From UBA5078 sp051252515 (GTDB taxonomy: Bacteria > Pseudomonadota > Gammaproteobacteria > Pseudomonadales > Pseudohongiellaceae), in contig JBPOFS010000002.1 in the NCBI GenBank assembly GCA_051252515.1, forward strand, positions 310,001 through 374,000: 64,000 nt of DNA, given 5' to 3'. Positions 43,804 through 51,712 of this stretch are shown in pieces. Made by a program: the position numbers and the translations under genes. Numbering within the stretch: position 1 is the stretch's first letter; every line of letters starts with the position of its first letter. The notes under the pieces are model-generated. The model was not told the DNA's origin and did not search any database. It saw nothing but the letters and a program-made list of their open reading frames with translations.

Positions 43804-44793
43804 ATGTCATCACACGACGTTATGCCCGAAATGAGCCTCTACCAGCCGGTACGAGTAGAGGATGCGATAGGAATCGCAAACCAATTCGCCGATCGCGGTT
43901 GGTTAGTAGGCGGTGGTCAAGACACTTACGGGTGGCTTAAAGATCGCGCAAAAACAGCTGACGCATTGATCGACCTGAAAGGGATCGAGTCTATGCGCGG
44001 CATTAAAGAAACAGCTGATGGTATCGAAATTGGTGCCTTGGTGACTTTGACTGAAATTACGAAAGATCCGTTGATCATTGAGCGTTATTCGCTTCTTGCT
44101 CAAGCGGCTGGTCGAGTCGCAAGTCCTCAGATTCGAAATGTGGGTACTATTGCCGGCAACGTCTCTCAAGACGTGCGCTGCTGGTACTACCGTCGTGGCC
44201 TGAATTGCTACCGTGCTGGTGGTAATCTTTGCTACGCGGACACACCAGAAGGTATGAACCGTGAGCACGCTATTTTCAACGCTAGTCGTTGTGTAGCTGT
44301 GACGCCAAGTGATACAGGCCCAGCTTTGGTTGCGCTTGAAGCACAAATGGTAATCGATAGTGCAAGTGGTCAGCGTGTAGTGTCAGCTGAGGATTTCTTT
44401 GTAGGTCCTAACTTAGATATCCTCCACACTACTGTCTTGGCTCCAGGCGACATTCTCACGGCTGTGCGAATTCCTGCAAAATGGGCAAATGCACAGTTCT
44501 ACTTTGAAAAAGTAGCTGACCGTAATGCTTGGGATTTCGCTCTTGTGAGTCTTTCTGCAGCAATGCGCATAAACAATGGAGTGATTGAAGAGTCAAGAAT
44601 CGTAGCCGGTGCTGTACAAGCCACGCCGCGTCGCCTGACTTCTGTAGAACAAGCCGTTCGTGGCAAAGCACGTGACGAAGCAACTGCTGATAGCGTTGCC
44701 AGTCTCGCTAGCCGAGATGCGAATCCGCTTAACTACAATCACTTCAAGATGCCTTTAATGGATAATCTAGTGAAACGTGCCCTTCGCGGCTAA
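43804..44793 (+). CDS. FAD (and probably [4Fe-4S]) subunit of the molybdenum hydroxylase (PaoB-like)
   Basis: This 329-residue FAD subunit has the phosphate-binding loop WLVGGGQDTYGWLK near residue 33, the second FAD contact IRNVGTIAGNV at about 110–120, and a CO-dehydrogenase flavoprotein C-terminal domain. Between them lies an insert with four cysteines: RCWYYRRGLNCYRAGGNLC (126, 135, 143) and SRCVAV (163). A comparable insert binds a [4Fe-4S] cluster in PaoB and in 4-hydroxybenzoyl-CoA reductase beta, so a cluster is likely here. It starts 10 bases after the large-subunit stop. Confidence 0.88.
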   Translation: MSSHDVMPEMSLYQPVRVEDAIGIANQFADRGWLVGGGQDTYGWLKDRAKTADALIDLKGIESMRGIKETADGIEIGALVTLTEITKDPLIIERYSLLAQAAGRVASPQIRNVGTIAGNVSQDVRCWYYRRGLNCYRAGGNLCYADTPEGMNREHAIFNASRCVAVTPSDTGPALVALEAQMVIDSASGQRVVSAEDFFVGPNLDILHTTVLAPGDILTAVRIPAKWANAQFYFEKVADRNAWDFALVSLSAAMRINNGVIEESRIVAGAVQATPRRLTSVEQAVRGKARDEATADSVASLASRDANPLNYNHFKMPLMDNLVKRALRG

Positions 44794-44907
44794 GCTTGAA
44801 TAGACTAAAGCCTGTTACACATTAACTGCAGAGTCATGCGCAGTGACATGGGTGGCGGGCTTTTGTGTATAAAATAACAACAGATCGAAATATTGAGGAC
44901 TAGGACT

Positions 44908-45660
44908 GTGGAAATTATTCGTTATAGGCATAACGTGTGGGGAGAAGAAGTAATCTTAGGGGTATCCTGGGACCTTCTTTGGGTAGTAGCGGTCACGGCA
45001 TTTCTGTTACTTGCGGCCCACGCAATCTTTATGGCCGCACTGGCTAAGAAAAAAGCGATGCCTTCGGCTGAAGGTAAGCGAGTAAGACGTCACGAAGGCA
45101 TCGACAGAGCATTCCATTGGATTATGGCGGGCAGTGTGCTTGTACTAATCTTTACAGGGATCGCGCCAATCGTTGGAATTCGTATTTCTTGGTTGAATAT
45201 CCACTGGATTGCTGGGCTTATCCTGGCTTTTGTATGTATTTTCCATACAATTCGCGCACTATTTTGGCAAGATTTCAAAGCAATGTTGCTTGGACCGGCT
45301 GACTTTAAAGAGCCGTTTGATGAAAACATCAAGCCAGGTAAATACTCGTTTGAGCAAAAAGGCATGCATTGGGCTATGACAGTGTTGGTAATAGCTGTTA
45401 TCGCAACTGGTGTCGCATTGTTCTTGCACATCGATACTCCTTGGTGGGATCGCCCAAGCGTCGACGATGAAGGAACCCTTGGGGTCTTCTTCTTGTTACA
45501 CGGCATCACTACACTGGGTTTAATCGCCTTCACAGCGATTCACATCTACTTCGCAGTACGACCAGAAAAGCGTTTCTATACTCGCTCTATGGTGACAGGT
45601 TGGATTTCAGAAGATGAACTGAAAGAAAACCATGACACTGATAAGTGGAAGCCGGAGTAA
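44908..45660 (+). CDS. membrane cytochrome b subunit (FdnI/cyt b561-like)
   Basis: The 250-residue protein has four to five membrane segments and the histidine pattern of di-heme cytochrome b: RAFHWIMAGSVLVLIFTG, NIHWIAGLILAFVCIFHTIRA, KGMHWAMTVLVIAVIATG, and FLLHGITTLGLIAFTAIHIYF. It resembles formate-dehydrogenase gamma and other quinone-linked b cytochromes. I chose GTG 44908 (MEIIRYRHNVWGEEV), with GAGGA 8 bases upstream, over a TTG at 44893 that would swallow that site. It is not a usual partner of PaoABC-type enzymes. Its place after the FAD subunit suggests it takes electrons to the quinone pool. Confidence 0.82.
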   Translation: MEIIRYRHNVWGEEVILGVSWDLLWVVAVTAFLLLAAHAIFMAALAKKKAMPSAEGKRVRRHEGIDRAFHWIMAGSVLVLIFTGIAPIVGIRISWLNIHWIAGLILAFVCIFHTIRALFWQDFKAMLLGPADFKEPFDENIKPGKYSFEQKGMHWAMTVLVIAVIATGVALFLHIDTPWWDRPSVDDEGTLGVFFLLHGITTLGLIAFTAIHIYFAVRPEKRFYTRSMVTGWISEDELKENHDTDKWKPE

Positions 45661-45669
45661 GGAAACACT

Positions 45670-46074
45670 GTGACAAATTTGGAAGACGATATTGAAGTCA
45701 TTGAGTCCGGTTACGAGTTTTTGCTAGCTTACGCTGCACAAGGTCGTCCGCCTCAAGTAGAAACAGGACCTGGTCCTCATCCACGTACCGAGCTAACAGC
45801 AATGCTGAAAGCGATGGATCATGCTGGGGAGCAGCTTGCCGGATCAAGCAACGCTTTTGAGATGGTTATTATTGAAGACCTAAAGAAGGCAAGTGCAGCA
45901 GTTGGTTTTGTACTTGCGCAACCAAAGATTGGTTCTGAAGTCATTGATAATCTCAACGCATCGATTCATTTGCGTACAGTGTTGACGGACTTTTTCCTTT
46001 ACAGCGAAGCCTTTAAACCGGTCGCGCAAGATGGCGACGATAAAGCGCCGGGTTGGGATAAAGTCGGAAACTAA
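45670..46074 (+). CDS. uncharacterised 134-residue protein, last gene of the molybdenum hydroxylase operon
   Basis: I do not recognise this family. The product starts at GTG 45670, with AAGGA upstream, 9 bases after the cytochrome b gene. It is acidic, with no signal peptide or membrane span, and mostly helical after residue 40 (ELTAMLKAMDHAGEQLAG, MVIIEDLKKASAAVGFVLAQ, VIDNLNASIHLRTVLTDFF). The N-terminus has a Pro/Gly-rich turn, QGRPPQVETGPGPHPR. Position suggests an assembly factor or cytoplasmic regulator for the enzyme, but it is not MobA/XdhC/PaoD-like. A strong terminator follows 20 bases later. Confidence 0.7.
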   Translation: MTNLEDDIEVIESGYEFLLAYAAQGRPPQVETGPGPHPRTELTAMLKAMDHAGEQLAGSSNAFEMVIIEDLKKASAAVGFVLAQPKIGSEVIDNLNASIHLRTVLTDFFLYSEAFKPVAQDGDDKAPGWDKVGN

Positions 46075-46094
46075 TTGCGAAAGCGATTGAAAGG

Positions 46095-46128
46095 AAGGGT
46101 TAATGCGGTCTGCATTAGCCCTTTTTTT
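46095..46128. terminator. intrinsic terminator of the molybdenum hydroxylase operon
   Basis: Twelve-base stem AAGGGTTAATGC/GCATTAGCCCTT (one G·T), loop GGTCT, then a run of seven T. The same stem with its upstream A-poor flank gives weaker function for the minus-strand small gene at 46174. Confidence 0.92.
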
Positions 46129-46173
46129 ATGCCTGTTTATCTGGATTGAGTAGCGCTTTGCGGCTGGGCTGGG

Positions 46174-46323
46174 TTACTGTATTAGTAGATAAATTGCACC
46201 CATGACCACAGCGAAAGTCCCGAGTATAAATAGGGATTTTTGTAGCAAGCCACCGCTACGGTTACGGAATTGGTAGTCTTCTTCTATAAAAATAGGATTG
46301 TAACGTTTGCGGAACAGTCTCAT
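46174..46323 (-). CDS. small single-span membrane protein (49 residues)
   Basis: A 49-codon reading frame, ATG 46323 to TAA 46174. The product opens with a basic MRLFRKRYNPIF, has a charged middle (EEDYQFRNR), and ends in one hydrophobic span (SLFILGTFAVVMGAIYLLIQ), the plan of a tail-anchored small protein. The possible ribosome site AGCGAG about 7 bases upstream is modest. It stands alone between convergent/divergent neighbours. Codon use looks normal and the hydrophobic end is not expected by chance, but there is no family evidence. Confidence 0.5.
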   Translation of the reverse strand: MRLFRKRYNPIFIEEDYQFRNRSGGLLQKSLFILGTFAVVMGAIYLLIQ

Positions 46324-46577
46324 GTTTGTGCTCGCTTAAAGGATGACGATAAAACGAATGAGTGGCCATTAAACGCTAAGCCCTAGACTTCCGAATGCGA
46401 AAATCGTGGCAAATCGCCGAATAATTCTGATCAATTATGGCAAGGCAGGCAGCGGTGGCTTTGCTTGGATTTAACGCACTGCTTACAATGCCTGTCACGA
46501 AGCAGTTCTTGCAATACGGCTGACACACAGTTGAAATAGACTATCGCTTATTTCAATGGCAATTTAAGGATCATTAG
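46324..46577. other. intergenic region before the glycerophosphodiesterase gene
   Basis: About 250 bases divergent between the small membrane protein and the phosphodiesterase. TTGCAA at 46509–46514 with TGAAAT 17 bases later (46532–46537) is a possible sigma70-type promoter for the plus gene. AAGGA at 46567–46571 is its ribosome site. I see no other gene or repeat. Confidence 0.35.
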
Positions 46578-47624
46578 ATGCAGCGCTTTCGATTTCTATT
46601 CAGTCCAATTTGTGGAGCATTTGCTATGAGTGTTTTACTCGGTGCATCCCTGCCTAGCGCTGCCATGGCGCAGACTAGCCCCAAAATAGTCGTAGCCCAT
46701 CGCGGAGCTAGTGGCTACCTTCCCGAGCATACGCTGGAGTCTAAGGCGATGGCTTATGCCATGGGGGCCGACTACATCGAGCAAGACGTGGTGATGACTA
46801 AGGATGACCAACTTATCGTGATTCACGACATTACCCTTGATCGAACCACAGATGTGGCCGAGCAGTATCCTGGTCGTGCGCGTGACGATGGTAAGTTTTA
46901 TGTCGTGGATTTTACCTTAGCCGAAATCCTCATTTTAAACGTGAGTGAAGGTTTTCGTGTAGAGGATGGGCAAAAGCTAGCGAACTACAGCGCAAGATTT
47001 CCTTTGGCGAAGTCGACATTCAAATTGCATACCTTGGCGCAAGAGATCGAGTTGATTCAGGGGCTGAATCATTCAATGGGCCGTGATGTGGGTATTTATC
47101 CAGAGTTAAAATCACCTGCTTTTCATGCCGCCAATGGAAAGGATCTCGGCAGCGCAGTGCTACAGGTACTAAAAGACTATGGCTACACTAAGAAGAGCGA
47201 TAAGGTGTTTGTGCAGACCTTTGAGTTTGATGAGCTAAAGCGCGTTCATGACACCCTTATGCCAGCCCTAGGTATCGACCTTCCATTAGTGCAACTTGTT
47301 GGTGGAGATGACGCTGAATGGATGTTAACCGAGGCTGGGGTCAAGGAAATTTCGGCCTATGCCGATGGAATGGGGCCGGAAAAATCAATGCTCGTTGCAA
47401 GTGACTCGACTAAAGGCGATGTGCAGATCAATGACTTCCTGATTTTTGCGCATGCCCAGGGCTTGCAAGTGCACCCTTACACTTTCAGGTTAGATGACGG
47501 CCAAATTCCAGATTTTGCGGATAGTTTCGAGGATTTGTTGAAGATTTATCTTTTTGATGTGGGCGTGGATGGCGTTTTCACTGACTTTCCTGACCGCGCG
47601 GTCGAGTTTATTAGGAGCCATTGA
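46578..47624 (+). CDS. glpQ: secreted glycerophosphodiester phosphodiesterase (GlpQ-like)
   Basis: The enzyme releases glycerol-3-phosphate from deacylated phospholipids in the periplasm. The 348-residue product has a signal peptide (about 1–31, ending AMA-Q). The GDPD catalytic set is plain: VVAHRGASGYLPEHT (His, Arg, Glu), DYIEQDVVMTKDDQLIVIHD (Glu, Asp, second His), YPELK, and DGVFTDFPD at the C-terminus. This matches GlpQ length and layout. No glpT lies next to it. A perfect 11-base hairpin follows the stop. Confidence 0.92.
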   Translation: MQRFRFLFSPICGAFAMSVLLGASLPSAAMAQTSPKIVVAHRGASGYLPEHTLESKAMAYAMGADYIEQDVVMTKDDQLIVIHDITLDRTTDVAEQYPGRARDDGKFYVVDFTLAEILILNVSEGFRVEDGQKLANYSARFPLAKSTFKLHTLAQEIELIQGLNHSMGRDVGIYPELKSPAFHAANGKDLGSAVLQVLKDYGYTKKSDKVFVQTFEFDELKRVHDTLMPALGIDLPLVQLVGGDDAEWMLTEAGVKEISAYADGMGPEKSMLVASDSTKGDVQINDFLIFAHAQGLQVHPYTFRLDDGQIPDFADSFEDLLKIYLFDVGVDGVFTDFPDRAVEFIRSH

Positions 47625-47630
47625 TCGAAT

Positions 47631-47655
47631 CAGACGCGTCATCTTGACGCGTCTG
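47631..47655 (+). terminator. hairpin after glpQ (no clear T-run)
   Basis: Perfect stem CAGACGCGTCA/TGACGCGTCTG with a three-base TCT loop, 7 bases past the glpQ stop. It lacks a following T-run, so termination is likely but may need help from Rho or act mainly as 3'-end protection. Confidence 0.6.
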
Positions 47656-47701
47656 CCACCCCCTTTGCAGAACGTACTAGGCGTTTTGTGCAATTTTGAC
47701 G

Positions 47702-47707
47702 TATAAT
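47702..47707 (+). promoter_or_regulatory. -10 box of a probable deaD promoter
   Basis: A perfect TATAAT stands 95 bases before the deaD start; no good -35 is visible at 16–18 bases. It would give an untranslated leader of about 85–90 bases, in line with the long leaders of cold-induced helicase genes. Confidence 0.45.
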
Positions 47708-47802
47708 CGCTGCCCGTTTGAATTTGCAGCAGTTCTTCCGCATTCAGTTTCATCCGTCACTGCATTACTCTTCTTAATAGATTCACCAGTACAAGGCCTG
47801 AT

Positions 47803-50019
47803 ATGTCATCCAGTACCCGTTCGGAACTCAGTTTTGCTGAGCTCGATTTACCCCAATTCCTGCAAGATACGCTGAATAAGGTCGGCTACGAAAAGCCATC
47901 ACCTATTCAACAAGCCACTATTCCTGTTCTATTGCAGGGCAAAGATGTGGTTGGCATGGCCCAGACAGGAACAGGTAAAACGGCAGCTTTTGCCTTGCCT
48001 ATACTGGCGAAAATCGATCTTTCTGTAGGACGCATACAAGCACTTGTGCTTTGCCCTACTCGCGAGCTTGCTATTCAAGTGGCCGAAGCGTTTCAAACCT
48101 ACGCTGCCGGTATGCGTGGATTTCATGTATTGCCCATCTACGGTGGTCAGGACATGGGTCGACAGCTCAATGGACTGCGTCGTGGAGCGCAAGTCGTCGT
48201 AGCGACCCCAGGTAGATTGTTGGACCACCTTAATCGCAAGACTATAGATCTATCAGGGCTCAGCACATTAGTGTTGGACGAAGCCGATGAAATGCTTCGT
48301 ATGGGCTTTATCGATGACGTAGAAACGATTCTAGACAACACCCCTAAAACACGCCAAGTGGCTCTATTCTCAGCCACGATGCCTGCGCCTATCCGCTCTG
48401 TTGCGAGAAAGTATCTCAACGAGCCGCAAGAGATAAAAATCGAAAGCGCTATCTCCACGAATGAGGACATAGAGCAGTTCTATTGGTTGGTTCAAGGCGC
48501 CAGTAAGCTTGACGCTTTGACACGCATCCTAGAAGTCGAAGAATTCGATGCGATGATCATTTTTGTGAGAACTAAAACCAGCACAGTAGACCTTGCTGAC
48601 AAGCTTAGTGCGCGCGGATTTGCCGCTTCACCGTTAAATGGTGATATGAACCAAGCCATTCGAAGCAGAACAGTAGACCAGCTTAAAAGAGGGACGTTGG
48701 ATATCATCGTCGCGACAGACGTGGCGGCTCGTGGTCTCGATGTTGATCGTCTAAGCCACGTAATGAACTTCGATATTCCTTATGATGACGAAGCCTATGT
48801 TCACCGTATTGGTCGTACAGGCCGAGCCGGTCGCAGTGGTAAAGCGATATTATTTGTTGCACCTCGCGAACGTCGCCTGCTGGCTTCTATCGAAAAAACT
48901 ACACGCAAGAAAATTACTCGAATGGAGTTGCCGACTAGAGGCGAGTTGATCGAGAAGCGTAGCGCGATATTTAAAGACGGGATCTCTGAAGCCATTGTGA
49001 ATGGCAAATTGGACTTCTTCCACAAGTTGGTTGATGACCTAGTAAAAGAGCATGAGTGCACGCCTGAGCACGTAGCGGCAGCCATGGCCTATCTATTACA
49101 GAAAGATCGGCCGTTAGAGCCGGCTGGCGGGCATGCAGATGCGCCGCGCAGTGATAGAGAAGGATTTGCTTATGGAGACTCTCAGAATCGTCGTGAGCGC
49201 CCTGAGCGCAGTGGTCGACGCGGTAATGATGAAAGCAAACCTGCCGCTGAGCGCCCAAGTCGTCGAGAGCGCACTGAAAAGCGTAAGCCAATGGACAAAG
49301 AGTTTGCCGGTGTCCTCAATAACAATGATGTTGCAAGTGAGGCTCCACGTGCGCCGCGCCGAGAGCACAATCCAGCAGATGATGGTCGTGCCAAGCCATT
49401 GCGTGACTATCCTGATATTCCGATGGAGCGTTTCCGCATTAAAGTCGGACATAAAGACGGTGTGACACCAAGAGAAGTCGTTGGTGCGATTGCCAATGAA
49501 GCGGAGATCGAAGGTCGCTATATTGGACACATTCGCATTTATGATGATTATTGCACGGTCGATTTGCCCGGCGGTATGCCTAAAGAAGTGATGCAAGTGT
49601 TGCAGAAAACGCATATCTGCAACAAAGCACTGAACATTGAGCCTGTGACTAAATCTCCACGTTCAGCGCCATCACAAGAAACACGTGCTCCTCGTCCGGA
49701 TCGCCCGAAAAAAGAAGGGTTCAAGAAAGACCCAGCGCGCGATAGCTTCAAAAAACCAGCGTTTAAGAAAAGCGCTGACGAAGTGATCAAGAAGCCTCGC
49801 GCTGCGAGTGTTGAAAGCGCTGAGAAAGTCGAAAAGCCGGCAGCTGAAGAAGGTAAGAGTAAAGATATTACTCGTGAGGTCCTTGAGCGTTTCCCAGATT
49901 TAGATGGGGCTGTTGGGTCCGCTAAGCCTAAATCAGGTAAAGCTAAAGTAAAGAATCGGACTGATAAAAACAAAGGGAAGCGACGCTCGCCGTCTGAAAA
50001 ACCTCCTGCTGCTGAATAA
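47803..50019 (+). CDS. deaD: DEAD-box ATP-dependent RNA helicase DeaD/CsdA
   Basis: DeaD unwinds RNA during ribosome assembly and mRNA turnover, especially in the cold. The 738-residue protein shows every helicase motif: Q-motif (FAELDLPQFL…PSPIQ), Walker A AQTGTGKT (53–60), PTRELA, TPGRLLDHL, DEAD (159–162), SAT (190–192), and HRIGRTGRAGR. The DbpA-type RNA-binding domain lies at about 543–612 (RFRIKVGHKDGVTPREVVG). Between and after these are charged, low-complexity Arg/Lys/Glu tails (about 440–540 and 625–738) that are longer than in E. coli (629 total). Confidence 0.96.
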   Translation: MSSSTRSELSFAELDLPQFLQDTLNKVGYEKPSPIQQATIPVLLQGKDVVGMAQTGTGKTAAFALPILAKIDLSVGRIQALVLCPTRELAIQVAEAFQTYAAGMRGFHVLPIYGGQDMGRQLNGLRRGAQVVVATPGRLLDHLNRKTIDLSGLSTLVLDEADEMLRMGFIDDVETILDNTPKTRQVALFSATMPAPIRSVARKYLNEPQEIKIESAISTNEDIEQFYWLVQGASKLDALTRILEVEEFDAMIIFVRTKTSTVDLADKLSARGFAASPLNGDMNQAIRSRTVDQLKRGTLDIIVATDVAARGLDVDRLSHVMNFDIPYDDEAYVHRIGRTGRAGRSGKAILFVAPRERRLLASIEKTTRKKITRMELPTRGELIEKRSAIFKDGISEAIVNGKLDFFHKLVDDLVKEHECTPEHVAAAMAYLLQKDRPLEPAGGHADAPRSDREGFAYGDSQNRRERPERSGRRGNDESKPAAERPSRRERTEKRKPMDKEFAGVLNNNDVASEAPRAPRREHNPADDGRAKPLRDYPDIPMERFRIKVGHKDGVTPREVVGAIANEAEIEGRYIGHIRIYDDYCTVDLPGGMPKEVMQVLQKTHICNKALNIEPVTKSPRSAPSQETRAPRPDRPKKEGFKKDPARDSFKKPAFKKSADEVIKKPRAASVESAEKVEKPAAEEGKSKDITREVLERFPDLDGAVGSAKPKSGKAKVKNRTDKNKGKRRSPSEKPPAAE

Positions 50020-50049
50020 GCGGGGGTTATCCCTTTAAACAGAACGAAA

Positions 50050-50091
50050 CCGATCTGAGAAGGCAGTGTGACACTGCAATTCTCAGATCGG
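50050..50091. terminator. long two-tier palindrome between convergent deaD and DoxX genes
   Basis: Outer perfect 12-base arms CCGATCTGAGAA/TTCTCAGATCGG enclose an inner GCAGTG-TGA-CACTGC stem, 42 bases in all. It lies 30 bases after the deaD stop and 14 bases after the DoxX stop. There is no T-run. It most likely ends or protects both convergent transcripts. Confidence 0.6.
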
Positions 50092-50105
50092 CTGCTCCTA
50101 AAACT

Positions 50106-50522
50106 TTAAGCTTGTTTTGACGTCTTTACCGTAAACAAAGTATCCGCATCGCGCAGAATGTAAAGCGCGTAACAGGCCGCGAACATTGGCCACGCCGCAA
50201 AGAACAGCAGATTGCCAAAACCTAAGTAGTACTTCCAAGAGATCAGGGTAGTGGCACCGTGAAACACCAGAATGATCCCGTAAGTTAATCGCTTATAAGC
50301 CCCTGCTACGAAGCCCAACACTAATATTAATTCTAGCAAAGCTAGCCCGTAGATCAGTGCCTCGCCCAAACCTTCTATTCCGTAAAAGCCCGCAAAAATT
50401 CCTGACGCATGTGTTGGATTGACGAACTTGTCGAGCGTCCACATCATCATCACGATGAAAACCCCTAGCCTTAGAGCGAATAGTGCGCGAGGAAGCTGTA
50501 TCTGCAGTTGTGTGTCGTTCAT
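50106..50522 (-). CDS. DoxX-like small membrane protein
   Basis: The 138-residue protein has four membrane segments (ALRLGVFIVMMMWTLDKF, GEALIYGLALLELILVLGFVAGA, LTYGIILVFHGATTLIS, NLLFFAAWPMFAACYALYIL), the layout of the DoxX/DUF6041-like group. DoxX-type proteins are linked to thiosulfate:quinone oxidoreductases or redox-stress complexes in some organisms, but most are uncharacterised. It is alone, convergent with deaD and divergent from phnD. Confidence 0.7.
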   Translation of the reverse strand: MNDTQLQIQLPRALFALRLGVFIVMMMWTLDKFVNPTHASGIFAGFYGIEGLGEALIYGLALLELILVLGFVAGAYKRLTYGIILVFHGATTLISWKYYLGFGNLLFFAAWPMFAACYALYILRDADTLFTVKTSKQA

Positions 50523-50691
50523 TGTTGACTCCGTATTTAGTCATTGGGACGTTGATATGCCCTGTTGTATTAAAGGGATTGATTAGTAGAGTCACAAAGC
50601 GGGAGTTTGTGACAATTGAATGTTCAAAGTGATGAAAAGAGCGTCGATGCGGCGAGTGCTTATCGCGGTGTTACTTAGCAAAACATTCCCC

Positions 50692-50697
50692 TATACT
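50692..50697 (+). promoter_or_regulatory. -10-like TATACT upstream of phnD
   Basis: TATACT lies 29 bases before the phnD start, followed by a purine-rich GGGGGG ribosome site. The -35 region is poor (TTACTT at 50671). I looked for a Pho box (two CTGTCAT-like repeats) and did not find one, so phosphate control is not shown. Confidence 0.3.
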
Positions 50698-50725
50698 CGT
50701 AACAAATATTCGCTAAGGGGGGCGT

Positions 50726-51682
50726 ATGTTAAGAAGATTGACCTACTTAGGGGCTTGTAGCCTTGCCACAAGCATGTGGTTAGGGGATGCCTTTGCGGCA
50801 GAGCTATCTGCACGTTATCAAGATGCTAATCATGACTTGGTGGCCGACACACCCACGGATGAAAGCCAGTGGCGAGACCCTCGCATTCTTATTTTCGCTT
50901 ATACCCCTGTTGAAGACCCCGCAATGTATTCCCAAGTCTGGGATGAATTTATCGATCATTTAGAAAACCTTACAGGCAAAGAGGTGCGCTTTTTTCCTGT
51001 GCAGTCTAATGCGGCGCAATTAGAAGCGATGCGGGCAGGACGGTTGCATATTGCTGGCTTTAATACCGGATCGACGCCAATCGCCGTGAATTGTGTCGGC
51101 TTTGTACCTATGGCGATGATGGCAGAAAAAAATGGCACTTATGGTTATCAGATGGAGATCATTAGTTACCCAGATAGCGGCATAAATTCTATCCCCGATT
51201 TAGTGGGCCGTACGCTCGCCTTTACATCACCGACATCGAACTCAGGGTTCAAAGCGCCTACCGCATTGCTGAGCGCGCAGTTTGGCTTTACGGCAGACCA
51301 GGACTACAAGACCTCTTATTCAGGCAGTCATGACAATTCCATTCTTGGGGTGGTTCATAAAGACTACGATGCAGCAGCCATCGCGAATGAAGTGCTATTT
51401 AGAATGCTCACTCGGGGTGTTATCCGTGAGGATCAATATAAGACAATTTATCAGTCCGAGTCTTTTCCGACGACGGGTTATGGAGTGTCTAACGATTTAA
51501 ACCCTGCGCTTGCGGCGAAAATCAAAGAAGCTTTTTTTAGTTTTGATTGGGAAGGCACCGCGTTACAACGAGAGTTCGCCGATGCGGGGATGGAAAAATT
51601 TATCCCGATTAGTTACCAAGAACATTGGGCTGTGGTTCGCACTATTGATGAAGCGACCAACACTATTTATAACTGTGATTAG
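50726..51682 (+). CDS. phnD: phosphonate/phosphite-type ABC transporter binding protein (PhnD-like)
   Basis: This 318-residue periplasmic protein starts with a signal peptide (MLRRLTYLGACSLATSMWL, cleavage near AFA-A). PhnD-family marks are AYTPVEDPAMYSQVWDEF near the start, VRFFPVQSNAAQLEAMRAGRLHIAGF, and the ligand loop FTSPTSNSGFKAP, where Ser/Thr hydroxyls hold the phosphorus oxyanion in PhnD and PtxB. The real ligand could be a phosphonate, phosphite or hypophosphite. phnC follows 30 bases later. Confidence 0.88.
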   Translation: MLRRLTYLGACSLATSMWLGDAFAAELSARYQDANHDLVADTPTDESQWRDPRILIFAYTPVEDPAMYSQVWDEFIDHLENLTGKEVRFFPVQSNAAQLEAMRAGRLHIAGFNTGSTPIAVNCVGFVPMAMMAEKNGTYGYQMEIISYPDSGINSIPDLVGRTLAFTSPTSNSGFKAPTALLSAQFGFTADQDYKTSYSGSHDNSILGVVHKDYDAAAIANEVLFRMLTRGVIREDQYKTIYQSESFPTTGYGVSNDLNPALAAKIKEAFFSFDWEGTALQREFADAGMEKFIPISYQEHWAVVRTIDEATNTIYNCD

Positions 51683-51712
51683 ACACAAGCGCTGTAAAAA
51701 AATGAGAATAAT

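Noticed and set aside
43903..44346. 147-codon minus-strand frame within the FAD subunit gene
   Set aside because: Antisense shadow of a clear FAD-binding protein.
49114..49614. 166-codon minus-strand frame over deaD
   Set aside because: Antisense to the low-complexity and RNA-binding parts of DeaD; composition is a mirror of the Arg/Lys-rich codons.
50580..50725. Pho box upstream of phnD
   Set aside because: No pair of CTGTCAT-like repeats 11 bases apart was found.
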